DNA of 50,458 nucleotides. It comes from an uncultured Alphaproteobacteria bacterium (lineage in GTDB: Bacteria; Pseudomonadota; Alphaproteobacteria; Methylaequorales; Methylaequoraceae). This document shows, one piece after another, positions 36,799-45,582 of the stretch. Numbering within the stretch: the first letter of the stretch is position 1; every line of letters begins with the position of its first letter. The DNA lies in NCBI GenBank assembly GCA_902526865.1, contig CABZMK010000009.1, positions 1 through 50,458 on the forward strand. Reading direction: 5' to 3'. Under the pieces are notes generated by a model that saw nothing but the letters and a program-made list of their open reading frames with translations, ran no database searches and was not told where the DNA came from. A program made the translations under genes and the position numbers.

Positions 36799-38440
36799 TT
36801 TGTTTAAGTTTTTTTTTGCTCTATTTTTTTCTGGTAAGCTGGTTTTTGCTAACCAGACTGTTTTCGAGAACTATGATAGTTTTAGAAATTCAAAAGAATA
36901 CCTTTCAGAGTTTGTTATTACGGATGAAAAAAACATTAAATGGACAAACTTTTTTTCAAATAAGTCTTTTAAAGAAATTGAATTATTTTTGCAAACAATG
37001 CCTATCAATACTTCTGATAAATTGATTCAGGAGATTATTTTTGAAATTTTGGTTTCAAAAAAAACATTTGATAGAAATTTAATAAATGATGATGATGATG
37101 AAATACTTTTTGAAATTTTCATCAACAAGCTTTTTGATACTGGAAGGTTAAATGAGATCGAGTTGGTTTACTCCCAAACTTCTCAACTTGAGAGTAATAG
37201 CTTTATTTTAAAGAAAATGATTGAAGGAAACCTTCTAAGAAACAGACATTCTGAAGCATGTAAAATTTTACAGAAAGTTAATCAAGACCCAACTATTTTC
37301 GGAAAAATAATGATAATTTGTAATATTATTAATAATAAGTTTGATCAAGCAAAACTTGGACTTCAACTTCTAAAAGAGCAAAATCAACCAGGCGATATTT
37401 TTTTTATTGATTTAGCTTTTTCTTTAATGAGTGACAAAGATATTTCTAAGTCCAGTGATTTGAAGAAAAATTTAGATCAGGTCAAAGAGTTAAATCCTAT
37501 AATAATGTCTTCACTCCAATTTGCTGATATATCACCAAATTTTGAGCAAATTGAAAAACTATCTACAAGTGGATTACTTTTCGTGTTATCAAATCCATCG
37601 GTAAATACGGAATTGAAAATATTCTGTTCTGAGATGCTTGTCAAACAGGGTAGAATTAGTGCTGATATGCTTTCGGAGGCATATCAATTATCAAGTTTTG
37701 ATGAAAAGGAAATACAGAAGGCTGAAAGCTTATTCAAATCTTTATCACCAATAAGAGCAAGACCCTTACTTTATCAATCTATAATTAGAGATAATAAGCC
37801 AGAATCAAAATTTAGAAAAATAATTGCATTAATAAAAATTTCAATTAATGATAATCTTCTTCCAGAAATTTCTTTGTTAGTTGGTAATTTGCTAGATTTT
37901 GATAAATATGTGAGAAATCACGAGGACACAATTCTTATTTCAAAGATGTTTCAATCTAGGGGAAAATTTATTGAAGCAAGAAGTATATTAAATAAGTTTT
38001 ATGATAGCCCGAAGAGTGATGTAAGAAACTTAGCAATTGATATATCAGAATTTTTGTTAACGAGAAAACTTGATTATTATTCATTCGAAAAACAATTAGA
38101 AAAAGTTACTGATTCAAAATCAGTTGAATCAACTTTCACAAAAAAAGTATTAATGTTACTGGTAGATCAATTAGATATAAATCAAAATCTTTTAGACAAA
38201 TTATTAAACACAAAAATTAGTGATTCGATCAAATCTAATGATATTAAAAATTTTTTCTTAGCATCAAAACTATCAGATGAAAAAGATTTTTTTAATTCAT
38301 TATCCTTACTATTTAAAATTGTAGATGATGAGAATTTGAATAAACTTAATTTAATTGAAACTTATTCTGTGCTGACAATACTTAAGAATCTTGGACTAGA
38401 GAATGAGTACAAGAAGCTAGTGAGTAGAATTTTACTGTAG
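36767..38440 (+). CDS. Unknown secreted helical-repeat protein
   Basis: A 557-residue protein that I do not recognise. A hydrophobic N-terminus (NNLFKFFFALFFSGKLVFA) looks like a signal peptide cleaved near residue 28, so it is probably periplasmic. The rest is almost entirely helical by eye, rich in K, E, L, N and S, with no cysteine cluster or catalytic motif, and resembles TPR-like solenoids. No ATG is available; TTG 36767, GTG 36773 or TTG 36785 could start it. The last has GAG at seven bases. xerD follows four bases after the stop. Confidence 0.75.
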   Translation: MRVSFILKINNLFKFFFALFFSGKLVFANQTVFENYDSFRNSKEYLSEFVITDEKNIKWTNFFSNKSFKEIELFLQTMPINTSDKLIQEIIFEILVSKKTFDRNLINDDDDEILFEIFINKLFDTGRLNEIELVYSQTSQLESNSFILKKMIEGNLLRNRHSEACKILQKVNQDPTIFGKIMIICNIINNKFDQAKLGLQLLKEQNQPGDIFFIDLAFSLMSDKDISKSSDLKKNLDQVKELNPIIMSSLQFADISPNFEQIEKLSTSGLLFVLSNPSVNTELKIFCSEMLVKQGRISADMLSEAYQLSSFDEKEIQKAESLFKSLSPIRARPLLYQSIIRDNKPESKFRKIIALIKISINDNLLPEISLLVGNLLDFDKYVRNHEDTILISKMFQSRGKFIEARSILNKFYDSPKSDVRNLAIDISEFLLTRKLDYYSFEKQLEKVTDSKSVESTFTKKVLMLLVDQLDINQNLLDKLLNTKISDSIKSNDIKNFFLASKLSDEKDFFNSLSLLFKIVDDENLNKLNLIETYSVLTILKNLGLENEYKKLVSRILL

Positions 38441-38444
38441 ATAA

Positions 38445-39359
38445 ATGCAAATAAAGTATCTCATAGAAAAATACTTGGAAAATATTTTGACCAAGAAAAA
38501 CGTGTCTAAAAATACCTTTATGTCATACAAAAATGATTTACAACAATTTCAGAAATTTTTTAATTTAAATGAAATTGAAAATGTAGACGAAGATAAAATA
38601 AAAAGTTATGTGAATTTTTTAGCTAAAAATTATTCTACTGCGTCTCACTGCAGGAAGTTATCCTCATTAAAAAATTTTTTTATTTTTTTAGAGGAAAAAA
38701 AATTGATTAAATATAACTTTTTCGATTCAACTGAATTTCCAAAGTTTAAAAGAACGATACCAAAGATTTTATCGGAGGAGCAGATAAAGAAAATTATCAA
38801 TTTGTCATATAATGATTCTACAGATAAAGGTCTCAGACTGTCACTGATGCTCGAGATGTTATATGCAACAGGCATAAGAATAAGTGAATTGGTTAGTTTA
38901 AAGCTAGGTGATATATCTGATGACTATTCATTTATAATAATTTTAAATAAAGGTAGAAGGGAGCGAATTGTTCCGTTAATTTCGAAAGTGCAAAATATAC
39001 TTAAAAAGTATCTGAATATCCTTCAAGATAATAAAGCCAAATCTAATAAGAACTACCTATTTCCATCAAACTCAAAATCAGGTCACATAACACGAATAAG
39101 ATTTTTTCAATTATTACAAAAAATTGGCTCAAAAGCTCTTATTGATAAAGAACTTTTATCACCACACAAAGTTAGACATTCATTTGCAACGCATTTATTA
39201 AATAGAGGCGTAGATTTACGATTAATTCAAGAATCTTTAGGCCATAAAGATATCTCTACAACACAAATATACACCCATATCCAAACAAAAAAACTTAGAA
39301 AAATTCTCACGGAGAAGCATAGTCTTAAAAGAAATATGTCTAAATTAATTAAAATTTAA
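38445..39359 (+). CDS. xerD: Tyrosine recombinase XerD
   Basis: XerD resolves chromosome dimers at dif with XerC and FtsK. The 304-residue protein has an N-terminal SAM-like core-binding domain (about residues 1-90). The catalytic domain shows ATGIRISELVSL (arginine near 145), HKVRHSFATHLL near residue 241 and LGHKDISTTQIYTHI, with the nucleophile tyrosine near residue 275. It could be the XerC paralogue; length and context favour XerD. No phage or integron features surround it, so it is a housekeeping recombinase. Confidence 0.85.
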   Translation: MQIKYLIEKYLENILTKKNVSKNTFMSYKNDLQQFQKFFNLNEIENVDEDKIKSYVNFLAKNYSTASHCRKLSSLKNFFIFLEEKKLIKYNFFDSTEFPKFKRTIPKILSEEQIKKIINLSYNDSTDKGLRLSLMLEMLYATGIRISELVSLKLGDISDDYSFIIILNKGRRERIVPLISKVQNILKKYLNILQDNKAKSNKNYLFPSNSKSGHITRIRFFQLLQKIGSKALIDKELLSPHKVRHSFATHLLNRGVDLRLIQESLGHKDISTTQIYTHIQTKKLRKILTEKHSLKRNMSKLIKI

Positions 39360-39360
39360 G

Positions 39361-39389
39361 TTGTGTTTGTAGATTTATTTATATATTAA
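39361..39389 (+). promoter_or_regulatory. Candidate promoter of the malyl-CoA lyase gene
   Basis: TTGTGT (39361-39366) and TATTAA (39384-39389) are spaced by 17 bases, in the 64-base gap between xerD and the lyase gene. The match is moderate in an AT-rich gap, so chance is possible. Confidence 0.3.
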
Positions 39390-39423
39390 ACTTACTAAAA
39401 TAATAAATTAATAAGAGGAAATT

Positions 39424-40401
39424 ATGAGTTTTAAAATTATTGATCAAGCCCAACCAAGGCTTAATAGAAGTGAACTAGCAGTGCCAGGAAGTAATCCAGC
39501 ACTTTTTGAGAAGGCTGCAAATAGTAAAGTTGACGTGATCTTTTTAGATCTTGAAGATGCTGTTGCACCCGATGAAAAGGAACAGGCTAGGAAAAATATT
39601 ATAGAAGCGTTAAATGATCTTGACTGGAAAGGCAAAACACTTTCAGTAAGAATTAATGGATTGGACACACACTTCATGTACAGAGACGTTGTTGATTTAA
39701 TTGAAAAAGCTCCTGGAAAACTTGATCTTATAATGATTCCAAAAGTTGGTACCGTCTCCGATGTTTATGCAGTTGATATGTTGTGTACTCAAGTTGAAGA
39801 TGCTATGGGTCTCGAAAAAAAAATTGGCTTCGAATTGATTATTGAAACTGCATTAGGAATGCAAAATGTCAATGAAATTGCTTCATATAATAGAAGACTT
39901 GAATCACTTCATTTTGGAGTTGCTGATTATGCAGCTTCTACAAAGGCAAAAACAACTGTAATCGGAGGCCCCAATCCAAATTATCACGTCCTAACCGATA
40001 TTGATGGAGATAAACCACGAAATAAACATTGGGGTGACATGTGGCATCATGCTGTTTCCAAAATGGTTATTGCAGCGAGAGCCAATGGACTTAGACCCAT
40101 TGATGGTCCTTTTGGTGATTTTAATGATCCTGACGGATATAAAGCACAAGCGAATAGGTCAGCTACAATTGGATGTGAAGGAAAGTGGGCTATCCATCCT
40201 AGTCAGATAGACTTAGCCAATGAAGTTATGAGTCCGAGTGAGAAGGAAGTTAATCAAGCCAAAAGAATTTTGGAAGCTATGGAAACAGCCAAAAAAGAAG
40301 GGAAAGGTGCTGTATCTCTCGACGGAAGATTAATTGATATTGCCTCAATTCGTCAAGCTGAAGTTTTAGTACAAAAAGCTAAACTTATAGAAAGTTCTTA
40401 A
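39424..40401 (+). CDS. mcl: L-malyl-CoA/beta-methylmalyl-CoA lyase (HpcH/HpaI family)
   Basis: This enzyme cleaves malyl-CoA to acetyl-CoA and glyoxylate and beta-methylmalyl-CoA to propionyl-CoA and glyoxylate. The 325-residue protein closely follows the Rhodobacter Mcl1 pattern: FLDLEDAVAPDEKEQARKNI near residue 42, SVRINGLDTHFMYRDVVDL near residue 76, and MIPKVG. FGVADYAAS and RPIDGPFGDF follow, with GKWAIHPSQIDLANEV near residue 256. A good AGAGGAAA ribosome binding site precedes the ATG. Together with methylmalonyl-CoA mutase it hints at glyoxylate/propionyl-CoA metabolism. Confidence 0.9.
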   Translation: MSFKIIDQAQPRLNRSELAVPGSNPALFEKAANSKVDVIFLDLEDAVAPDEKEQARKNIIEALNDLDWKGKTLSVRINGLDTHFMYRDVVDLIEKAPGKLDLIMIPKVGTVSDVYAVDMLCTQVEDAMGLEKKIGFELIIETALGMQNVNEIASYNRRLESLHFGVADYAASTKAKTTVIGGPNPNYHVLTDIDGDKPRNKHWGDMWHHAVSKMVIAARANGLRPIDGPFGDFNDPDGYKAQANRSATIGCEGKWAIHPSQIDLANEVMSPSEKEVNQAKRILEAMETAKKEGKGAVSLDGRLIDIASIRQAEVLVQKAKLIESS

Positions 40402-40409
40402 ATTAACAA

Positions 40410-41366
40410 ATGCAAAATTTTCTCGATTTTGAAAAACCTTTGCTTGAGATCAGAACTAAAATTGAAGAGTTAAGACATCTGAAAGATACAAGCGAAAATA
40501 TTGCAAACGAATTGACCGTTCTTCAAGATAAGTTTGACAAAAAATTAGACGAAATATATGAAAATTTAACGCCTATACAAAAAGTTAAGGTCTGCAGACA
40601 TCAAGACAGACCAAAATTTGATGAAATAGTCAATACAATATTTGATAAGTTCGAAGTTATTTGTGGAGATAGACGCTATTCAGACGATGCTTCAATAAAA
40701 GGTGGTCTTGCAAAAATAGAAAATAAAAAGTTCCTAGTTGTTGGAAACGACAAAGGAATTGATATTGATACAAGAGTCAAGAATAATTTTGGTATGGCAA
40801 AACCTGAAGGATACAGAAAAGCACAGAGACTTTTTAATCTTGCAAGCAAATTTAAGCTTCCTGTTGTAACTTTTATTGATACTCCTGGAGCTTTTCCTGG
40901 AGTTGAAGCTGAAGATCGCGGACAATCAGAAGCAATTGCCAGTTCTATTAGGTGTTCCATCAATGTAGAAACTCCAATTTTTTCCTTTATAATTGGTGAA
41001 GGCGGATCCGGTGGAGCTGTTGCCCTTGCTACAGGAAATAAAGTCTTTATGTTGGAACATGCAATTTACTCAGTTATATCACCCGAGGGTTGTGCTTCGA
41101 TTTTGTGGAGATCGGCGAATGAGTCTGAAAAAGCAGCTGAATCACTTAAGCTGACTGCTCAAGACTTATTAGAATTAGAAGTAATTGATGAAATAATAAA
41201 AGAACCAAGAGGAGGGGCTCATAGAGACGTATCTGGTATATGTAACCAAATCAAAGAATGTATATTAAGAATAAACAATCAGTTTGATGGAGTTTCTTCC
41301 GACAAAATAATCAGTCAAAGAGAAGAAAAGTATCTTTGTATTGGAAAAAAATTCTTAGTAAACTAA
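40410..41366 (+). CDS. accA: Acetyl-CoA carboxylase carboxyltransferase subunit alpha
   Basis: The alpha subunit of the carboxyltransferase that makes malonyl-CoA for fatty acid synthesis. The 318-residue protein has the N-terminal FLDFEKPLLEIRTKIEELR helix. The crotonase-like carboxyl-binding blocks follow: KPEGYRKAQRLFNLASKF, TFIDTPGAFPGVEAEDRGQS near residue 156, IGEGGSGGAVALA near residue 195, and SVISPEGCASILWR. It begins 8 bases after the lyase gene and ends two bases from the convergent secA stop. Confidence 0.97.
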   Translation: MQNFLDFEKPLLEIRTKIEELRHLKDTSENIANELTVLQDKFDKKLDEIYENLTPIQKVKVCRHQDRPKFDEIVNTIFDKFEVICGDRRYSDDASIKGGLAKIENKKFLVVGNDKGIDIDTRVKNNFGMAKPEGYRKAQRLFNLASKFKLPVVTFIDTPGAFPGVEAEDRGQSEAIASSIRCSINVETPIFSFIIGEGGSGGAVALATGNKVFMLEHAIYSVISPEGCASILWRSANESEKAAESLKLTAQDLLELEVIDEIIKEPRGGAHRDVSGICNQIKECILRINNQFDGVSSDKIISQREEKYLCIGKKFLVN

Positions 41367-41368
41367 AC

Positions 41369-43891
41369 TTAAATTTTACCGCAACAGTGTTTGTATTTTT
41401 TTCCTGAACCGCATGGACATTTAGCATTCCTTGGAACCTTTCTTTGGTTGATTTCCTCTTGACGTTCTTGACCCAGTTGCTCACTTTCTGTTTTTATTTC
41501 TACAAAACTTATAATTTTTGTTATATTAAATCTAATTTGCTCCATCATTTCTTCAAACATTATGAAAGCTTCTTGTTTATACTCATTAAGTGGATCTTTT
41601 TGACCATAGGCTCTTAATGAAATTCCTTGCCTTAAATGATCGAGAGAAAGAAGATGTTCTTTCCAACATTTGTCTATCATTTGTAGTAAAATAGATTTTT
41701 GAGCATATGCAAAAAGTTCATAAGAGTATTGAGTCTTTTTTAGGTTTATGTTTTTGTCGGACAGTTTTATGATTTCATTTTTTATGTCTTCAATCTGTGG
41801 ATTAGCTGAAAGAATTTTTTCAAAATTTAAATCAACATTTAAATTTTGTTTACAGTAATCAATTATTTTTTTCTTTTTTTCAGAGTTTAGCTCGTTTAAA
41901 TCTGAAATTTCTCTATCAACAAGATCATCTACGGATGCATCTCTCATATCAAATACAAGTGTATCTATTTCTTTGTCATTAATAATTTCTTTTCTTTGGT
42001 CATAAATTATCTTTCTCTGTTCATTCATAACATCGTCAAATCTAAGAAGACTTTTTCTAATTTCAAAGTTTCTTGCCTCTACTTTTTTCTGTGCCCTCTC
42101 CAATGCTTTTGTAATCCATGGATGTTGAATACTTTCACCATCAGCAAGTCCGAGTGTTTTTAACACTGAATCTAGTTTTTCAGAACCAAAAATTCTCATT
42201 AGATCGTCTTCTAAAGACAGAAAAAATTTTGACGATCCAGCATCACCTTGTCTTCCTGATCGACCTCTTAACTGATTATCAATTCTTCTAGATTCATGTC
42301 GTTCGGTACCAATGACATAAAGTCCACCCGACTCTTTTGAAACTTTCATTTCTTTTTCAAGATTTTCTGACTCCTCGGCTCCACCTAATTTAATATCAGT
42401 CCCTCTTCCAGCCATATTAGTAGCAATTGTAACTGTTCCGGGCTTTCCAGCGTAAGCTATTATCTCTGCTTCTTTTAGATGATTCTTGGCATTAAGAACT
42501 TGATGGGTTATACCTTTTTTTTTTAAAATCTTAGATAAGGATTCAGATTTTTCTATTGAAACTGTTCCAACTAAACATGGTTGATTTTTATTAATACATT
42601 CTTCAACTAGATTAATTATTGCATCGTATTTTTCATTTAGGGTTCTATAAATTTCATCTTCGTGATCAACCCTTATCATATTTTTGTTAGTTGGCACTTC
42701 AACAACTTCAAGTTTATAAATATCAAAAAATTCGTCTGCCTCAGTTTTTGCTGTTCCGGTCATTCCTGATAATTTTTTATACAACCTAAAATAATTTTGA
42801 TAAGTTATTGAAGCAAGAGTTTGGTTTTCTACTTGAACTTCCAAATCCTCCTTAGCTTCAATTGCCTGATGCAAACCCTCTGAGAATCTTCTACCTTCCA
42901 TAGCTCTTCCAGTGAATTCATCAACAATTAAAACTTTTTTATCTTGTACTAAATAATCTTTGTCCTTTTCAAAGATAAACCTAGCTTTTAGCGATTGATT
43001 AGTATGATGAAGAAGAGTAACATTATTAATGTCATATAAATTACCAGTTGTTAATAATTTTTCTTTTTTGTAGAAACCCTCTAATTTTTCAATTGCATTG
43101 TCTTTCAAAACTACACTTTTTGATTTTTCGTCCTTTTCATAATCTTGTGAATCAAGTCTTGCAATGATTCTGTCAACTATTTTATACAACGCAGATGATT
43201 GTTCTGCAGATCCTGAAATTATAAGAGGGGTTCTAGCCTCATCAATTAAAATTGAATCAACCTCATCAATGATTGCATAACTGAAATCGCTTTGCACTAA
43301 TTGGTCTTTCGAGAATTTCATATTGTCTCTCAGGTAGTCGAATCCAAACTCATTATTTGTGCCGTACGTTATGTCTGAAGAGTAAGCCTTTTTCCTTTCG
43401 CTTTCATCCATTCCATTAATAATATAACCCGTTTTAAGCCCTAATTTTTCATAAACAACACCCATCCACTCACTGTCTCTTTTTGCAAGGTAATCATTTA
43501 CAGTTACAATATGAACTGAATTATTTTGCAACGAATTAAGGTAAGCCGCGAGGGTTGAAACAAGTGTTTTACCTTCTCCAGTTTTCATCTCAGCAATCAT
43601 GCCTTTGTGAAGAACAATTCCTCCAATAATTTGGACATCATAATGTCTCTGTCCCAATGACCTTTTTGCAGCCTCTCTCACATTTGAGAAGGCATCTGGA
43701 ATGATGTCATCTAAGGACTTACCATTTTTAACTTGTTGCCTAAATTCCTTAGTTTTATTTAGGATTTGTTCATCTGTAAGTTTTTCATAAGTTTTTTCTA
43801 GTTCGTTCACTTTATCAACTAGAGGAAGAATCTTTTTGATTACTCTTTCATTTGAAGAACCAAATATTTTTTTTGACAAAAAATTTAACAT
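41369..43891 (-). CDS. secA: Protein translocase ATPase SecA
   Basis: The motor of the Sec export pathway. The 840-residue protein has Walker A MKTGEGKTL near residue 104 and Walker B in AIIDEVDSILIDEART near residue 208. The helicase block TNMAGRGTDIKLGG is near residue 490, and GRSGRQGDAGSSKFFLSLEDD follows. The zinc-binding C-terminus KCPCGSGKKYKHCCGK for SecB contact is intact. It is a single-gene unit, divergent from argJ by 58 bases. Confidence 0.98.
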   Translation of the reverse strand: MLNFLSKKIFGSSNERVIKKILPLVDKVNELEKTYEKLTDEQILNKTKEFRQQVKNGKSLDDIIPDAFSNVREAAKRSLGQRHYDVQIIGGIVLHKGMIAEMKTGEGKTLVSTLAAYLNSLQNNSVHIVTVNDYLAKRDSEWMGVVYEKLGLKTGYIINGMDESERKKAYSSDITYGTNNEFGFDYLRDNMKFSKDQLVQSDFSYAIIDEVDSILIDEARTPLIISGSAEQSSALYKIVDRIIARLDSQDYEKDEKSKSVVLKDNAIEKLEGFYKKEKLLTTGNLYDINNVTLLHHTNQSLKARFIFEKDKDYLVQDKKVLIVDEFTGRAMEGRRFSEGLHQAIEAKEDLEVQVENQTLASITYQNYFRLYKKLSGMTGTAKTEADEFFDIYKLEVVEVPTNKNMIRVDHEDEIYRTLNEKYDAIINLVEECINKNQPCLVGTVSIEKSESLSKILKKKGITHQVLNAKNHLKEAEIIAYAGKPGTVTIATNMAGRGTDIKLGGAEESENLEKEMKVSKESGGLYVIGTERHESRRIDNQLRGRSGRQGDAGSSKFFLSLEDDLMRIFGSEKLDSVLKTLGLADGESIQHPWITKALERAQKKVEARNFEIRKSLLRFDDVMNEQRKIIYDQRKEIINDKEIDTLVFDMRDASVDDLVDREISDLNELNSEKKKKIIDYCKQNLNVDLNFEKILSANPQIEDIKNEIIKLSDKNINLKKTQYSYELFAYAQKSILLQMIDKCWKEHLLSLDHLRQGISLRAYGQKDPLNEYKQEAFIMFEEMMEQIRFNITKIISFVEIKTESEQLGQERQEEINQRKVPRNAKCPCGSGKKYKHCCGKI

Positions 43892-43949
43892 GCTATTATT
43901 TATATTAATTTTAGATATAAAGATATATTAAATTTGTTTTTGTGTAACT

Positions 43950-45179
43950 ATGCCCTTTAAAATATCTCCACTTGCTCCTAGAAAAATAAAAAAAATTAGT
44001 CCTATTGGTGGAATTAATGTCTCTAGTGTACATTGTGGTTTAAAAAAAAATAATAAACAAGATCTGGTTTTAATCAAATTAGATTCACCAGGCGAAATAA
44101 TAGGCTTGTTTACTAATTCAAAAACTCCAGGAGAACCAATTATTTGGAATAAAAAAATTCATAAATTTGGAAAAGTTTCAGTAATCCTAATTAATTCTGG
44201 AAACGCAAATGTATTTAATGGTAAATCTGGAAAATCCTCTTTACTCAAAATAGTGAATGAAATATCGAGCAAATTAAAAGTTCCAAAAAAGTATATTTAC
44301 ATTGCGTCAACAGGGGTTATCGGTGAACCGTTGGACGAGAAGAAAATAATTAAACAAATACCTTTTCTAATCTCTAATCTCCAAAATGACTCAAATTCAT
44401 GGCTTAAAGCAGCTAAAGCAATTAAGACAACCGATACATTTCCAAAGACACATTCCGAAATTTTTTCTGAAAAAAGAAATATTGTAATTAATGGTATAGC
44501 AAAGGGTTCCGGCATGATTGCCCCTAATATGGCAACAATGCTTGCATTTATTTTTACAAATCTTGACTTTAAAAAAGAGGAATGTATAGAAAAATTTCGA
44601 GAGATTGTTGATAAAACTTTTAACTCAATAACTGTAGACGGTGACACCTCCACAAGCGATATGATTTTATTTTTCTCTGTCAATGATAAGCACAATTCAA
44701 TTAAATTGAAAAACGAAAATAGAAAGAAGTTTTTTCTTCACTTAGAAAAGCTAACAAGCAAATTAGCAGAATATATTGTTAAAGATGGAGAAGGTGCATC
44801 TAAATTTTTAAAAATAAAGATCCAAGGTGCAAAAAACATAAATGATGCAAAAAAAATTGGTAAATCAATAGCTAATTCTCCGCTTTTTAAGACTGCTATG
44901 TCTGGTTCTGATTCAAACTGGGGAAGAATTATTATGGCTGTTGGAAAATCTGGAGCAAAGCTAGATCCAGAAAAGTTAACGTTAAAATTTGGCAAATTTA
45001 TCATTTTGAAGAAAGGAAAAAAACTTAATCTAACTTATATTAATTTAATAAATGAATACCTTAAACAATCAGAAATAGAAATAATAGTAGATCTAAATAT
45101 AGGTATATATGAATGGAGTACATGGACTTGTGATTTTACGAAAGAGTATGTATCAATCAACGCTGACTATAGAAGCTAA
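43950..45179 (+). CDS. argJ: Bifunctional glutamate N-acetyltransferase/amino-acid acetyltransferase ArgJ
   Basis: ArgJ recycles the acetyl group from N-acetylornithine to glutamate in arginine synthesis. The 409-residue precursor contains the self-cleavage region GSGMIAPNMATMLAF; the cut before threonine near residue 196 gives alpha and beta chains. NSGNANVFNG is near residue 86, and AMSGSDSNWGRI is near residue 314. The C-terminal DLNIG, then SINADYRS, matches the family ending. It overlaps the likely mutT start by 32 bases. Confidence 0.96.
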   Translation: MPFKISPLAPRKIKKISPIGGINVSSVHCGLKKNNKQDLVLIKLDSPGEIIGLFTNSKTPGEPIIWNKKIHKFGKVSVILINSGNANVFNGKSGKSSLLKIVNEISSKLKVPKKYIYIASTGVIGEPLDEKKIIKQIPFLISNLQNDSNSWLKAAKAIKTTDTFPKTHSEIFSEKRNIVINGIAKGSGMIAPNMATMLAFIFTNLDFKKEECIEKFREIVDKTFNSITVDGDTSTSDMILFFSVNDKHNSIKLKNENRKKFFLHLEKLTSKLAEYIVKDGEGASKFLKIKIQGAKNINDAKKIGKSIANSPLFKTAMSGSDSNWGRIIMAVGKSGAKLDPEKLTLKFGKFIILKKGKKLNLTYINLINEYLKQSEIEIIVDLNIGIYEWSTWTCDFTKEYVSINADYRS

Positions 45180-45582
45180 AAAAAATATAAACGTTGTTGC
45201 GTGTGTTTTTAAAAAAAATGAAAAAATATTAATTACCTCAAGACCTGAAACAAAAAATTTCTCAGGTTTCTTCGAGTTTCCTGGTGGAAAAGTAGAAAAA
45301 GATGAATGTCTATTGGAAGCTCTAGATAGAGAAATTTATGAAGAACTAGGAATAAGACTAGATTTTAGTAAAATTTACTATCTTAATAATTATAGGATTC
45401 TAAAACATAATATAAGTTTACACTTTTTTCTTTGTCTAAGGTGGTTTGGAAAAATTAAAAATAAGGAGAAGCAAATATTGCAATGGATTGTCCCAGAAGA
45501 ACTTAATAATTATAACCTTTTAAAATCAAATGAAAATTTTAAAGTTTTTCTAAATAATTTTATTTTTCCAACTACTCACTGA
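45148..45582 (+). CDS. mutT: MutT-type Nudix hydrolase (8-oxo-dGTP diphosphatase)
   Basis: This enzyme removes oxidised dGTP from the nucleotide pool. The Nudix box is complete: G-G-K-V-E-K-D-E then REIYEELGI, matching Gx5Ex7REUxEExGU. The FSGFFEFPGGKVE context and WIVPEEL near the end are typical of MutT. I chose ATG 45148 (144 residues). The frame is open to ATG 45109, which would add 13 residues inside argJ without family support. It converges with the following methyltransferase gene, overlapping its 3' end by 33 bases. Confidence 0.88.
   Translation: MYQSTLTIEAKKNINVVACVFKKNEKILITSRPETKNFSGFFEFPGGKVEKDECLLEALDREIYEELGIRLDFSKIYYLNNYRILKHNISLHFFLCLRWFGKIKNKEKQILQWIVPEELNNYNLLKSNENFKVFLNNFIFPTTH

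Noticed and set aside
38445-39359. Tyrosine recombinase as sign of an integrated element
   Set aside because: It matches XerD-type housekeeping recombinases, and no attachment repeats, phage genes or composition shift surround it.
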